This document shows, piece after piece, positions 24,473 through 34,445 of a DNA stretch of 64,000 nt. Each line of letters opens with the position of its first letter. Positions within the stretch are counted from its first letter, which is position 1. The stretch comes from Calonectria ilicicola. Lineage: Eukaryota; Ascomycota; Sordariomycetes; Hypocreales; Nectriaceae. The notes under the pieces are model-generated. The model was not told where the DNA came from, did no database searches, and was given only the letters and a program-made list of their open reading frames with translations. A program made the position numbers and the translations under genes. Where the stretch lies: NCBI GenBank assembly GCA_020809705.1, contig CP085833.1, forward strand, positions 2,728,001 through 2,792,000, in the 5' to 3' direction.

Positions 24473-24904
24473 ATGCCTCCTAAGAAGACCCCCGTTTCCA
24501 CTGAGGGTGAAACCCCTATTGGCCTTACCGACGGCGAACTTCGTTTCATCAAGGCTGTCTTCGATAACATGACCCAAAAGCCTGATGCCGACTGGGACGG
24601 TGTCGCGGGCGCCCTCGGTCTCAAGGACGCCAAGTGCGCCAAAGAGCGCTTCCGCCAAATGTCTGTCCGCCATGGTTGGCGTGAGGGAAACGGCACCACT
24701 GGAAGCCCTCGCAAGACCAAGAGCACTCCAGCCCCCGTTAGCGATGGAAAGATTACCAAGAAGCCTCGCACCCCCCGCAAGAAAGCGGCCAAGAAGGATT
24801 CGGATTCTGACTCCGAGGTCAAAGCTGAAGCCAAGGATGAGCCCAAGGCTGAGCCCAAGGCTGAGTCTGAGACGGAGGTCAAGGAGGAGACCGAAGCGTT
24901 TTAG
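24473..24904 (+). CDS. Small Myb-like nuclear protein (cluster member G)
   Basis: An uninterrupted 143-residue gene. Residues about 18-72 hold the Myb-like domain: LTDGELRFIKAVFDNM, ADWDGVAGALGLKDAK, then AKERFRQMSVRHGW. The linker is basic (KITKKPRTPRKKAAKK) and the tail alternates Lys/Glu in KAEAKDEPKAEPKAE-type repeats and ends acidic. It lacks the introns seen inside the domain of its neighbours, so it may derive from an intron-free copy. A spliced leader precedes the start. Function is inferred as a nuclear DNA- or chromatin-binding protein. Confidence 0.85.
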   Translation: MPPKKTPVSTEGETPIGLTDGELRFIKAVFDNMTQKPDADWDGVAGALGLKDAKCAKERFRQMSVRHGWREGNGTTGSPRKTKSTPAPVSDGKITKKPRTPRKKAAKKDSDSDSEVKAEAKDEPKAEPKAESETEVKEETEAF

Positions 24905-26063
24905 GACCTGGGAGATTTTTTAGGAGCACTTTTAGGCAATACTTGACGTTGCTAGACTCTGTGTCAGATCGTTGGGCTAAGAGGGTGAATCTGGGCGAGA
25001 GCATTTACCTCAAAAAATACGATGGTACCAATCTTCTTACAAAAAGACGAGTTGGATGATACTCGTGGATCAATAAACACTCTCATAAAAAGATGACTGG
25101 CATCCTGACGAAATTATCTGGCGTGACAGAGGTGATTGTTGATGTCTAACTCTAGTGTCTAAATCATCCTCGTCGACGTGCAAAATCCCACACATTTCCA
25201 GCGGTAAGACATCACCAGGAGACAGTTTTAGTAACGGAAGGATTATTAGTGGCTTGGATACTAAAGTTCAGGGCCAAGGCAGGGGTGAATCACAATGTCA
25301 TTTTAAATTCGAGCAAACAAGGTGTCACCAGCGGGTGTACTCAACGCAACAGGCCCACGCCATTCAATCCGCGGTCCACTAGGCAGACGTTCTCTCATAG
25401 TAAATGTATGATCTCGCATATATTACACAAAATTTCCGCTTGAGGGTGCCCTTCAAAACATTGTTTTCATCAACCAACCCGAGTGTGTAGACTAGTGAAT
25501 TTTGGACGTTGAGGAGACGTTCTACTTCGCATGTCCATCGTGCATTCGCGCAATGCTCCATTAAGAGGCCGGCATAACGAAGGTGGTCCTATATTTTCTA
25601 CTTCAATATTTTAATCTTTGTAATTTGAATGAATTCAATCATGATGAAAATATGCCTCGTTTTGCCTTTGCTTTGTCTCCTTTGCTTTCATCTTGGCCGA
25701 ATTCAGTCAACTGTCAGGCCAACTGGTTGACACTGGCCTTGACTTTGGTTTGCTTCGCGTGCTCTGCCCCTAGCGCTGTCAAGCGCTTTTCATCCGCTGG
25801 CCAAAACAAACAAACTGCATTTGATCTCCCCCAACTTGTCGTCCTCAACTCCCCTTTCCCTCTCGTCTTCAATCTCCTTGGCGTGGGTCTTTACTCGTTT
25901 CATCCGATATTGTTCAGATCAAGCCCGTTTTCGGACCATCCACGTAAGTGTTTTCTCATTGAACCTTCAAGCTCTTCTGATGCAATAAATTTCTTTCTCG
26001 TTTATGCTTTTCATCCTGTGTTGGGCTGACCATCCTCGTTTCGTCTAGCTCCATTCTTCCAAA
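24905..26063. other. Intergenic and spliced leader of H
   Basis: AT-rich 3' flank of G to about 25600, then a CT-rich part leading to H. A leader intron is likely from a GTAAGT at about 25947 to a TCTAG at 26048. An open frame at 25583-26029 covers this leader but has no domain and is not supported as a gene. Confidence 0.45.
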
Positions 26064-26691
26064 ATGTCGAAGCAAGAACCCGCTGAACAAGTCAAGTTTC
26101 TTGTGTCTTGCATCGGACACACCTCCAATGGCCGAGTAAGCCAGTTGCTAGTTTCATTCTACGTTCTTCATCCACTAACTGAAGCAGCCCGACTTTCAGG
26201 CGGTCGCCGATGAACTTGAAATTGTCTCCAAGGCCGCGGCGTATGTCCTCAACTATCCCCATTCTTCCACATACCAGCACTGACAAAAGCAATCAGGCAG
26301 AAGCGATACGAGCGTATGCTGAAGGCCCATGGCATTAAGCCAGGTGGCGCTCCGGCCGGCAACGGAGCCAGCAACGGCGAGAAGACTCCTGCCAAAGAAA
26401 AGACCACTCCCGCTAAGGCTACCAAGCGTAAGACTAATGGCGAACCTACGTCGTCGCCTGCAAAGAAGCGAACTCGAACTCCTCGCGCAAAGAAGGTAGT
26501 TCCTCAGCAGGAAGAAACGGAGGATGAAGAGGTTGAGCCCAAGTCTGAGGAGAAGGAGATGAAGCAAGAGGAATCTGCCCCCTCTCCTACTTCGTCCTTG
26601 AGCGGTACGTGCCCAGTTCGGAATCGCACTCTCAGTATCTAACAAAATATTTCCGACAGACCCCCCTCCTTCTCCTTCTGAGGAAGACTAG
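26064..26691 (+). CDS. Small Myb-like nuclear protein (cluster member H)
   Basis: Exons 26064-26135, 26188-26240, 26297-26604 and 26660-26691 give 154 residues. The Myb-like domain reads VKFLVSCIGHTSNGR / PDFQAVADELEIVSKAA / QKRYERMLKAHG, with introns at the slashes. The second of these is in phase 2 directly before a Gln codon, as in A, B and E. The first is at the same position and phase as in J. The linker is basic, with TPAKATKRKT and AKKRTRTPRAKK. A short last exon supplies an acidic end, DPPPSPSEED. H therefore joins the intron patterns of both halves of the cluster. A role in DNA or chromatin binding is inferred. Confidence 0.85.
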
Positions 26692-27594
26692 ACCCAAACA
26701 CGGTCTTGTTCGGTAACATCCGTGAATGACGGGAGGCATGCGGATGGTAGAACACGAGAGCGATGCCGGGCCGGCGGACAGCCGGAGCTTCCCTCTTTTC
26801 AGTAGATGGTGACTTGTCTAGTCGGGGATTCTAGAGAATCATGAAAAAACTAGTACTTTGTTTATGGCCTGATAGTAGGTATCCTGATTCAAGAAAAATA
26901 CCACCAGAGTAAAGACCAAACTTTGTCCCCTTGTTTTCGTTGAAGATGAACAAAGTTTTCCTCAAACGTGGTTTAGAGTGCTCGTCGGGTTTCGTTCACC
27001 CCGCTTTTGTAGTTGGGCTAGGCCAGGGACACTGATGTTCACATTCCTTCTAGATGTTTGCCGACAACCCTCCATTCCCAAAACGATTAACGGGGTTTGA
27101 ACTTCCCTCGTGTCCACAAAGCTAACGGCACCGGCGTGCTGTATATGGTCTGAATTGATCGTCATGATTAACCAACCAGGCTAGTTCGTTCTTCGTAGGC
27201 CGTTGTGGCACACCCGAATTCAAAGTTTGGCGGCCGAGTTGCGTGTTCACGTCGGCACATTGATACCCACATGCGCCCCATTGTGGCTATTCAAAGAATG
27301 GACTAAACGCACCGATGACGATAGCCACCCCTTATTGTACCTATTGAGCATGACAGATATTTCAGCGAAATCTGAGATTTTATTTCTCACCAGCTTTCTC
27401 ATGTATATATTTATTGCATCAACCACTGTGACATTCTTCTATCTTCATACTTGAATTTTACATCATCAAGACTTGTTGTTATTTCGAACATTTTCTCTAA
27501 GTATATTCGGATCTTCAAGAAGGTCACTAACAATCCGAAGTTGGCTGATCTGTTCCTGGATACTGCGTAATCCTTACTATCTAAACCATTCTTC
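26692..27594. other. Intergenic between H and the coiled-coil gene
   Basis: 3' flank of H, then AT-rich sequence before 27595. No gene seen. Confidence 0.5.
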
Positions 27595-28752
27595 ATGGAA
27601 TCAAGCCCTCAGACACCTGCACTACCTGCAAGCTGCTTTAAACGTTCCATTCCCATGGTCGCCGTGTCAGGATTGATGACTCCTCCTGACTCGCCGACTA
27701 AGAACTTTTCTGCCAAGCACAAGGATGCTTCAAGTTTCAACCAACTTCATCCAACGGCCGATTCCAACATTCTGACGGAAGGTGACATTGCATACTCCCT
27801 TGGCGAAATCCGTGAGATGGCAGACGAATTGGCCCAAGCTCGAGACAACCATGAGTTTCCCCACACATCAGCATCATCAAGAGATGTTCGAGTGGTTGTT
27901 GAAGATTACGAAAACCTTCTGAAGCTCCGTCAAGCTCGTGGGAAGAACCCCGAGAATACACCCGAGGAGTACAAGCAGCTTTTTGTCGAGGTCACCCGCT
28001 ACATCAAGGACCGAGATGCTGCATTGGATGAAATCGCCTGCAAGGCAGAAGCGACCCGTCGGATGGATTCTTATCTCCGATCTATCGAACAGGAGAGACA
28101 ATATTTTGATGCTGCCAAGGCGTCAATTCAGCATCAAGCGACACACCCACCAGTTGACGATGTGGCAGACCAGATTTTCTCCATCATCGAGAAGGCTGCA
28201 GAACAGACTATGGCTGATGCCGCTAGCCCGCTGCGATTGAACATTGGAAATCTGCGCAACGAGACTGCCAGCCTCAAAGACCAGAACAACGCATACGGTC
28301 GTCAGATTGATTTACATTTCCATGCTCTCGAGCAGCAATCTGCTAGCATCTCCGCCTTGCATAATATGTTTGGACCCCAAACCAAGAATATTCAAGCCAC
28401 GACTGAACAGCTTGCGCAGGCGGGGGATCTCGTCGGCTCCTTGTCGCAAATTGTGATGAACCTCCCCAATGCGGTTAACCAAGTGGTATACACGGCGGTA
28501 CAGCACCAGACACAAGATGCCTTCAAGGATATTTTAGAAGCACAGCAGCGAATTATTCTTGACCTCGAAAAACGATCACGCCAGATTCAAGCCATGGCCT
28601 TGGAGGTGGAAGCAAGCAGATTCCAGTTGGAGAAGGAAAGGAGAGATTTAGGGTCGGTCCATTTGTCTGGATCGCAATCGCAAGACCTCAGTGTCACAAA
28701 AAGAAGGGGAGTGATGCGAAAGATGGTGAAAAAGCTTTTAAGCAATGATTAA
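27595..28752 (+). CDS. Coiled-coil protein of unknown function
   Basis: A single-exon gene of 385 residues. The N-terminus has a Pro-rich motif, VSGLMTPPDSPTK. Most of the rest is predicted helical by eye, with heptad-like stretches between residues about 60-180 (EIREMADELAQARD, DRDAALDEIACKAEATRR) and 200-360 (LEAQQRRIILDLEKRSR-type repeats, FQLEKERRDLG). The C-terminus is basic: KRRGVMRKMVKKLL, possibly nuclear or membrane-contacting. I do not recognise the family. It is the only gene in the 12.5-31.5 kb block without a Myb-like domain. No introns or frameshifts were seen. Confidence 0.8.
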   Translation: MESSPQTPALPASCFKRSIPMVAVSGLMTPPDSPTKNFSAKHKDASSFNQLHPTADSNILTEGDIAYSLGEIREMADELAQARDNHEFPHTSASSRDVRVVVEDYENLLKLRQARGKNPENTPEEYKQLFVEVTRYIKDRDAALDEIACKAEATRRMDSYLRSIEQERQYFDAAKASIQHQATHPPVDDVADQIFSIIEKAAEQTMADAASPLRLNIGNLRNETASLKDQNNAYGRQIDLHFHALEQQSASISALHNMFGPQTKNIQATTEQLAQAGDLVGSLSQIVMNLPNAVNQVVYTAVQHQTQDAFKDILEAQQRIILDLEKRSRQIQAMALEVEASRFQLEKERRDLGSVHLSGSQSQDLSVTKRRGVMRKMVKKLLSND

Positions 28753-29798
28753 TTTTGGCTTCTTTTTTTTTGTACTTGTTCGTGTTTTGGCAATGGCTGG
28801 TTGAGCAGCATCATTCTATTCCCCCAAAAGTAATCAGTTTTTGAAAGCAAATTGAAGGTTTATTTTCTCGTAGCCGGGTCCTCCAAAACTCGCACATGAA
28901 GTCTTTGATAAATTTGAGCCCTCTCGTGGCACTGTTTCGTGTTCTGTGTGAAGCTATCCTGACTTCCCAAAACCGAACCACCAAAGTCAGACATGCTTTG
29001 CCCAAGGGAACTCGAGCCGATGAACCAAAACAAGAGCACTCGCTATACACGCGACAAAAAATACATCGATGTCCGCAATTCGAAAAAGGGCATCTGATTT
29101 GGGAGCTTTGTGGCAAAGTGGTAAAAATCCAGAACCTGAGTCATGGAATATGCTCAACTCCAACGCCCCCTTTTACCACCTCGGGCGGGTTTGGTGGCGC
29201 GATTCTCCAAACCGCTCAGAAAGCCCTAAAGGCGCTCCAATTCTGCTAAACGGAAAACCAATGGTCCATCGTTATTGAGAGGCTGGAATGAAAATTTCTG
29301 TGCGGGGGTTGCAGGGCCGACAGTCGGTTGCCAGCTGCTTGTCAGTTCTCTGCACCCATTCCAACCTCCAGTTACAGCTGTAAACTCACAAGATATGGTG
29401 CCAAAGTGGGTACTGCCAGTTCACTCACTTCACCAGCCTCCTAATTTCAGTGAGATTTCATTCATTCATAAGTGAGTTCTCGTTTTTAAAATCCCACTTG
29501 AAAACTTCACCCACATCAACTCACACTTTTCTCTTCACCACCATTGAGAATCCCACAACACAACACAACTCTTTTATTCCACAAGCTCTTTCTATTTTCC
29601 GCCTTATTCAGGTCTCTGAAAAGCTTTCAATCTATCTCTGTCTCCAAATTACATCGTTTCAAACCACCTTTGTAAGTCATCATTTGGTTCACTTCCTTCT
29701 TTCTGCCTGAATGCCACTTTTGCACACGAACCCGCAAAGCACACAGCTAATCTAATCATACACATAGACAAGCTCAACTGTTCTTGTTTCTCTTCATC
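28753..29798. other. Intergenic and leader of I
   Basis: No gene supported. The last 300 bp are CT/CA-rich leader-like sequence ahead of the I start codon. Confidence 0.5.
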
Positions 29799-31543
29799 AT
29801 GGGTGCCATGAGAACTCCTACCAAGGAGCAGACTCGCCGTCCTGCCATCAAGACCCCAGTCAATGGCACTCCTACCAAGGTTACCAAGAGCTACAAGACT
29901 CCCAAAAGCCAGTCTCCAGCCAAGAACCACAACTTCACGAGCCTGCCCCCAACTGCAGCGGAACGCAGCTCCAATGGCCGTGTTCCTGGACGCAGTCTCA
30001 TCACATGGGGTCGTACGTTTCTCCTTTCCTAATTTTGGGGGGTTTTACTAACTTCGGAGCAGGACCTCGCATGTCTGACAAGGCCCTCTTGATTATTCAA
30101 TACGAGTGTGCTCGTCTCAGGGTCGAGTTGCCTTGGGATGCCATTGCTCATCGTCTTCATCCTGGCTCCTCTGGTGCTGCTGTTACCCAGCATCTCAGCC
30201 GTCTTCGTGGCAACCTCGTCAACGAGGGTCACGTTGTGCCCCCTCCCCTTCAACGGCCTGGTGCCCAGCCACATGACCGCAACATCCGAGGTTACATCCG
30301 GGATGAGACGGTGACTGGCGAAAAGATTGTTACTCGACCTGTTTACTTCAATGAAAAAATTGAAGATCGCCGGTTCAACCTTGCCGATGCCGCTGATTTT
30401 GAGAACCAGGCCCATGACATGGCGTACGGCTACAATGAGTTCGAAGAAGAACTTTTTGAGACACCCACCCTTGCTCCTGAGGCCTCGCAGTTCCTTGCTG
30501 GCAATCGTCAGTCATCTGTTGAAATGATTTCTTCTGAGGCGTTTCTCAAGGCCAACATGGCCAGCCGCAAGCCCATGCAGAAGAATGCTTCGATCATGCA
30601 GAGCATCGAGACCGACTTTCAGGTAAGCTAATCTTTCACAAGATTTCAACATGTGCTAATATTTCTCAGCCAAACCATGAACAGGGCTTTGCCCCCCCAC
30701 AGGCCCAGACAAACCTGGCGTCTACCAGCTTTGGTTCTTCCACTGGCTTCACCTCTTCTCCGAGCTTTAGTTCTTCCACTAGCTTTGATTCCTTCAATAG
30801 CTACGGCGGCTCTCCTATTGAGAAGCCCATGGCTCTTGCTCAAAAGCCTGTTGATGGCGCTGGCGATATCGATTGGCAGCCCCAGACCTCTTCTACAGGC
30901 CAAGTTCCCACGCAGCTACCCTCTTCTGGGAGCAATTTGTCCCTCATGTCAGCCACCACTGAGTGCAGTTCTATGTCGCAAAATGCCATTGGTGGTCCTA
31001 TGGGTGCTTAGGGAACCCCTCGTGACTTTGACCCAGTGACTAACTATATTATGAATGATGCTGGCATTTCTCCTTGGCTCGACACCCAGAATGTCAACCA
31101 GAATCAACAGAGTTTCTCCTCAGCCTTTCAAGGTTCGACTTGGGGTGAATTCCCAAACTTGGAGCGGTTGAAGCGGTTCATGGAACGGGGAGAGCAGCAG
31201 CAGAATCCAAACTTGATTGGACAGCAAGAGTTCATCGGTCTGCCTGCACAGCAAAATAACATCGGCTTTCCTGAGCAGCAAGGATTCAATAATCGGTCTC
31301 AGAAGCAGGAGTTCATTAATCTGCCTCAGCAACATGAGCCTGTTGGCTTGCCTGCACAGCAAAGCGCCATTGCGTTGACTAAGCAAGAGACAGTCGCCTT
31401 GCCTCAGTCTAACAAACCAGTAAGTTTGGACAATTCTACTATAGTTGATCTCTCATCTCACATTACTCTAGGCTTCTTTTGGTGAATTAGATTTCAATGA
31501 ATTCATTGCTGGCAACGATAGCTCTTGGAATAGCACCTGGTAA
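29799..31543 (+). CDS. Myb-like regulator with in-frame TAG before Gln-rich extension (member I)
   Basis: Exons 29799-30012, 30063-30622 and from 30670. The frame meets TAG at 31009-31011, giving 371 residues. Beyond it the same frame stays open, reaches a consensus donor after 31419 and resumes at 31472-31543, adding about 158 residues with sense content. The N-terminus is basic (TPTKVTKSYKTPKSQ). Residues about 75-135 form the Myb-like domain: MSDKALLIIQYECARL, LPWDAIAHRLHPGSSG, AAVTQHLSRLRGNL, then EGHVVPPP. A Ser/Phe/Gly-rich region follows (TSFGSSTGFTSS in style). The post-TAG part has repeated Gln-rich units of the form E-F-I-x-L-P-x-Q-Q. Intron 1 is only 50 bp with a TACTAAC branch site. 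The TAG may be a fresh nonsense change, a leaky stop or a sequence error. Probable transcription regulator by domain and composition. Confidence 0.7.
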
Positions 31544-31742
31544 TTCCAGTGAAGTGCATCCAGTTGTCGCTGAGCAACCACAACAAATCATGGCCCGCCC
31601 ATTGTGGCGTATCGTATCCAGTAGTCGTACAGCCTACTGACATGTATCCCTGCACAGGGAGCAAACTGCATTTATTACCATCATTGTACTGCGCAGCAGG
31701 ATAAGGCGCTTGGCTTCTGATTTCTTGTATGTTTCAATACCA

Positions 31743-31762
31743 GGGGTAAGGGAAGGGAAGGG
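31743..31762 (+). other. Four-run G motif downstream of I
   Basis: Runs of GGGG, GGG, GGG and GGG are separated by loops of 2-3 bases on the plus strand, about 200 bp past the last stop of gene I. This matches the canonical G-quadruplex pattern. It could act at a transcript 3' end; that is inference. Confidence 0.5.
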
Positions 31763-31933
31763 AAGGAAAGGGCATTGGAGGAAGACGCATTTGGCTGATG
31801 AATCGGCTATCAACTTCTCCGAGGCAATAGACTTGAGGGCGGGCACCAGACAGAGATAGTATTGCGGACTGGGTTTTCGGTTATGAAGGTTGCGTATTTG
31901 CTATCACATTGTTTACGGGTTGGCACAAGAGGG

Positions 31934-31987
31934 TAACGAACGGAACGAAAATAACGAATGAAATGAGAGTAACGAACGAAATGAGAG
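31934..31987. repeat. Three tandem 18-bp units
   Basis: Units at 31934-31951, 31952-31969 and 31970-31987 begin TAACGAA. The last two differ by one base; the first is more diverged. Noncoding context. Confidence 0.7.
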
Positions 31988-32582
31988 CAAACGATTAGCT
32001 AGCTACGGCACAATTCATAGAGGTTCTTTAGCTTTTTTTTGTCCCTTGCCTGTTTTGCTAAAGGTATTGATTGACTGTGGACATGTCCATGCCCCAACCA
32101 ACGAAAACCTGTGCTTTGTCGCTGACTCTTGCCATGCTACCAAACCGCCGGGCAGCCGAACCCCGGAAACTGCATTTGTCAGGTGGATCCACGCCGGGCC
32201 GCGTGTAAAGTCACAGCCTGGAGAAGGTGTACTGTACTGCAGTGTTCGGCTATTCATTAGGTAGGCATTTCTTTGCGGGAATACACCTCCAGTGTGCAGA
32301 CGTCGCTAGAAAGGTGTAGAAAAATGGCCTCGGCTGGGGCCATTCCGCTTTAGGGCTAGCGTCGCTTCTGGGTGGATGTTTTGCCGACGCTCCGGACACC
32401 AATTTTTTTTGGGGCGAGAGCTTCTCCAGTTTGACCTCCATATTATTCACCATTTCTTCCCTCTTAACTCTCTTCCCTCGGTTTACTTCCGTCTTTGTCC
32501 TCCTCCAAAGTCGAAAGTCCGCAAGCGTGTCTCCTTTCTTTTTTGTACTTCTACGCCTTATACCCCCCCATAATTCAGAATC

Positions 32583-34445
32583 ATGCAGCGCGCATTGAGC
32601 TCTCGGGCCAGGGCCTCAGTCCTGTCCTCGGCTGCCACTAAGTACCGAGCCGGAGCTGGTCTCGGTCAGCAAGTCCGATTTGCTCACAAGGTATACTTGA
32701 ATCTCAATTAGTTGCAATTTCAATCAGCTTCTAACATGTCTACAGGAGCTCAAGTTCGGTGTTGAGGGTCGTGCCGCTCTCCTCGCTGGTGTCGACACCC
32801 TTGCTAAGGCTGTTGCTACCACTCTCGGACCCAAGGGCCGAAATGTCCTCATTGAGTCCAGCTTTGGCTCCCCCAAGATCACCAAGGGTTCGTACTGGTA
32901 GCCAATTCCCCAATTGGGATACTTTTCTAACTGAGAACAGATGGTGTGACCGTCGCCCGCGCTGTGACGCTCAAGGACAAGTTCGAGAACCTCGGCGCTA
33001 AGCTCCTCCAAGATGTGGCCTCCAAGACCAACGAGGTCGCTGGTGACGGTACCACCACCGCCACCGTTCTCGCCCGTGCCATCTTCTCCGAGACCGTCAA
33101 GAACGTTGCCGCCGGCTGCAACCCCATGGACCTTCGCCGTGGTATCCAGGCTGCCGTTGAGTCCGTCGTCGAATACCTCCAGAAGAACAAGCGCGACATC
33201 ACCACCAGTGCTGAGATCGCCCAGGTGGCCACCATCTCTGCCAACGGTGACCAGCATGTCGGTGCCATGATTGCCAACGCCATGGAGAAGGTTGGCAAGG
33301 AGGGTGTTATCACCGTCAAGGAGGGCAAGACCATGCTTGATGAGCTTGAGGTCACTGAGGGTATGCGATTCGACCGTGGTTTCGTCTCCCCCTACTTCAT
33401 CACCGACGCCAAGACCCAGAAGGTTGAGTTCGAGAACCCCGTTATTCTCCTTTCTGAGAAGAAGATCTCTGCTGTTCAGGATATCATTCCTGCTCTTGAG
33501 ATTTCCACCCAGCAGCGACGACCTCTCGTCATCATTGCTGAGGACATTGACGGTGAGGCTCTCGCTGTCTGCATTCTCAACAAGCTCCGTGGCCAGCTCC
33601 AGGTCGCTGCCGTCAAGGCTCCTGGTTTCGGTGACAACCGCAAGTCTATTCTTGGCGATCTTGCCGTTCTGACCGACGGTACCGTCTTCACCGACGAGCT
33701 TGATGTTAAGCTTGAGAAGGCTACTGCTGACATGCTTGGATCCACTGGCTCAATCACTATTACCAAGGAGGACACCATCATTCTCAACGGCAGTGGTGGC
33801 AAGGACAGCATTGCTCAGCGCTGCGAGCAGATCCGTGGTGTCATTGCTGACCCTACCACCTCTGAGTACGAGAAGGAGAAGCTCCAGGAGCGTCTGGCCA
33901 AGCTCTCTGGTGGTGTTGCCGTCATCAAGGTCGGTGGCTCCTCCGAGGTCGAGGTCGGTGAGAAGAAGGACCGATACGTCGATGCTCTGAACGCCACTCG
34001 CGCCGCTGTTGAGGAAGGTATCCTGCCTGGTGGTGGTACTGCCCTCATCAAGGCCTCCGTCAACGCTCTGGGCGAAGTCAAGACCATCAACTTTGACCAG
34101 CAGCTTGGAGTCAACATTGTCAAGAGCGCCATCACCCGCCCCGCCCGCACCATCATTGAGAACGCTGGCCTTGAGGGTTCCGTTGTTGTTGGTAAGCTCA
34201 CTGATGAGCATGCTGCCGACTTCAACAAGGGTTTCGATAGCTCCAAGGGCGAGTACGTTGACATGATTGGTGCCGGTATCCTTGACCCCTTCAAGGTTGT
34301 CCGAACCGGTCTCATTGACGCCAGCGGTGTTGCCTCTCTGCTCGGTACCACCGAGGTCGCCATCGTCGATGCTCCCGAGGACAAGCCTAGCGGTCCTCCC
34401 ATGGGTGGCATGGGCGGAATGGGCGGCATGGGTGGCATGATGTAA
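32583..34445 (+). CDS. hsp60: Mitochondrial chaperonin Hsp60
   Basis: Exons 32583-32690, 32746-32887 and 32941-34445 give 584 residues. The N-terminus [20 protein letters not shown] is an Arg/Ser-rich mitochondrial presequence, and the mature protein begins near [12 protein letters not shown]. GroEL-family hallmarks are present: [39 protein letters not shown] (ATP site), the apical domain with [12 protein letters not shown], and [12 protein letters not shown]. The end is the Gly-Met repeat tail [10 protein letters not shown]. The protein forms the matrix double-ring that folds imported proteins with Hsp10. Introns fall in the presequence boundary and within ITK/DGVT. Antisense frames at 33750-34513 are shadows. 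Confidence 0.98.

Larger units (their letters stand above)
31544..32582. other. Intergenic between I and Hsp60
   Basis: Contains a G-run motif at 31743-31762 and three 18-bp tandem units at 31934-31987. The final 200 bp are the CT-rich leader and promoter of Hsp60. No gene seen. Confidence 0.5.

Noticed and set aside
25583..26029. 148-residue frame before gene H
   Set aside because: Spans the likely leader with a leader intron; hydrophobic low-information product with no family.
30900..31011. Intron that would remove the TAG of gene I using the TAG itself as acceptor
   Set aside because: The only phase-compatible donors (for example GTTCCC) are poor and there is no pyrimidine tract or good branch site.
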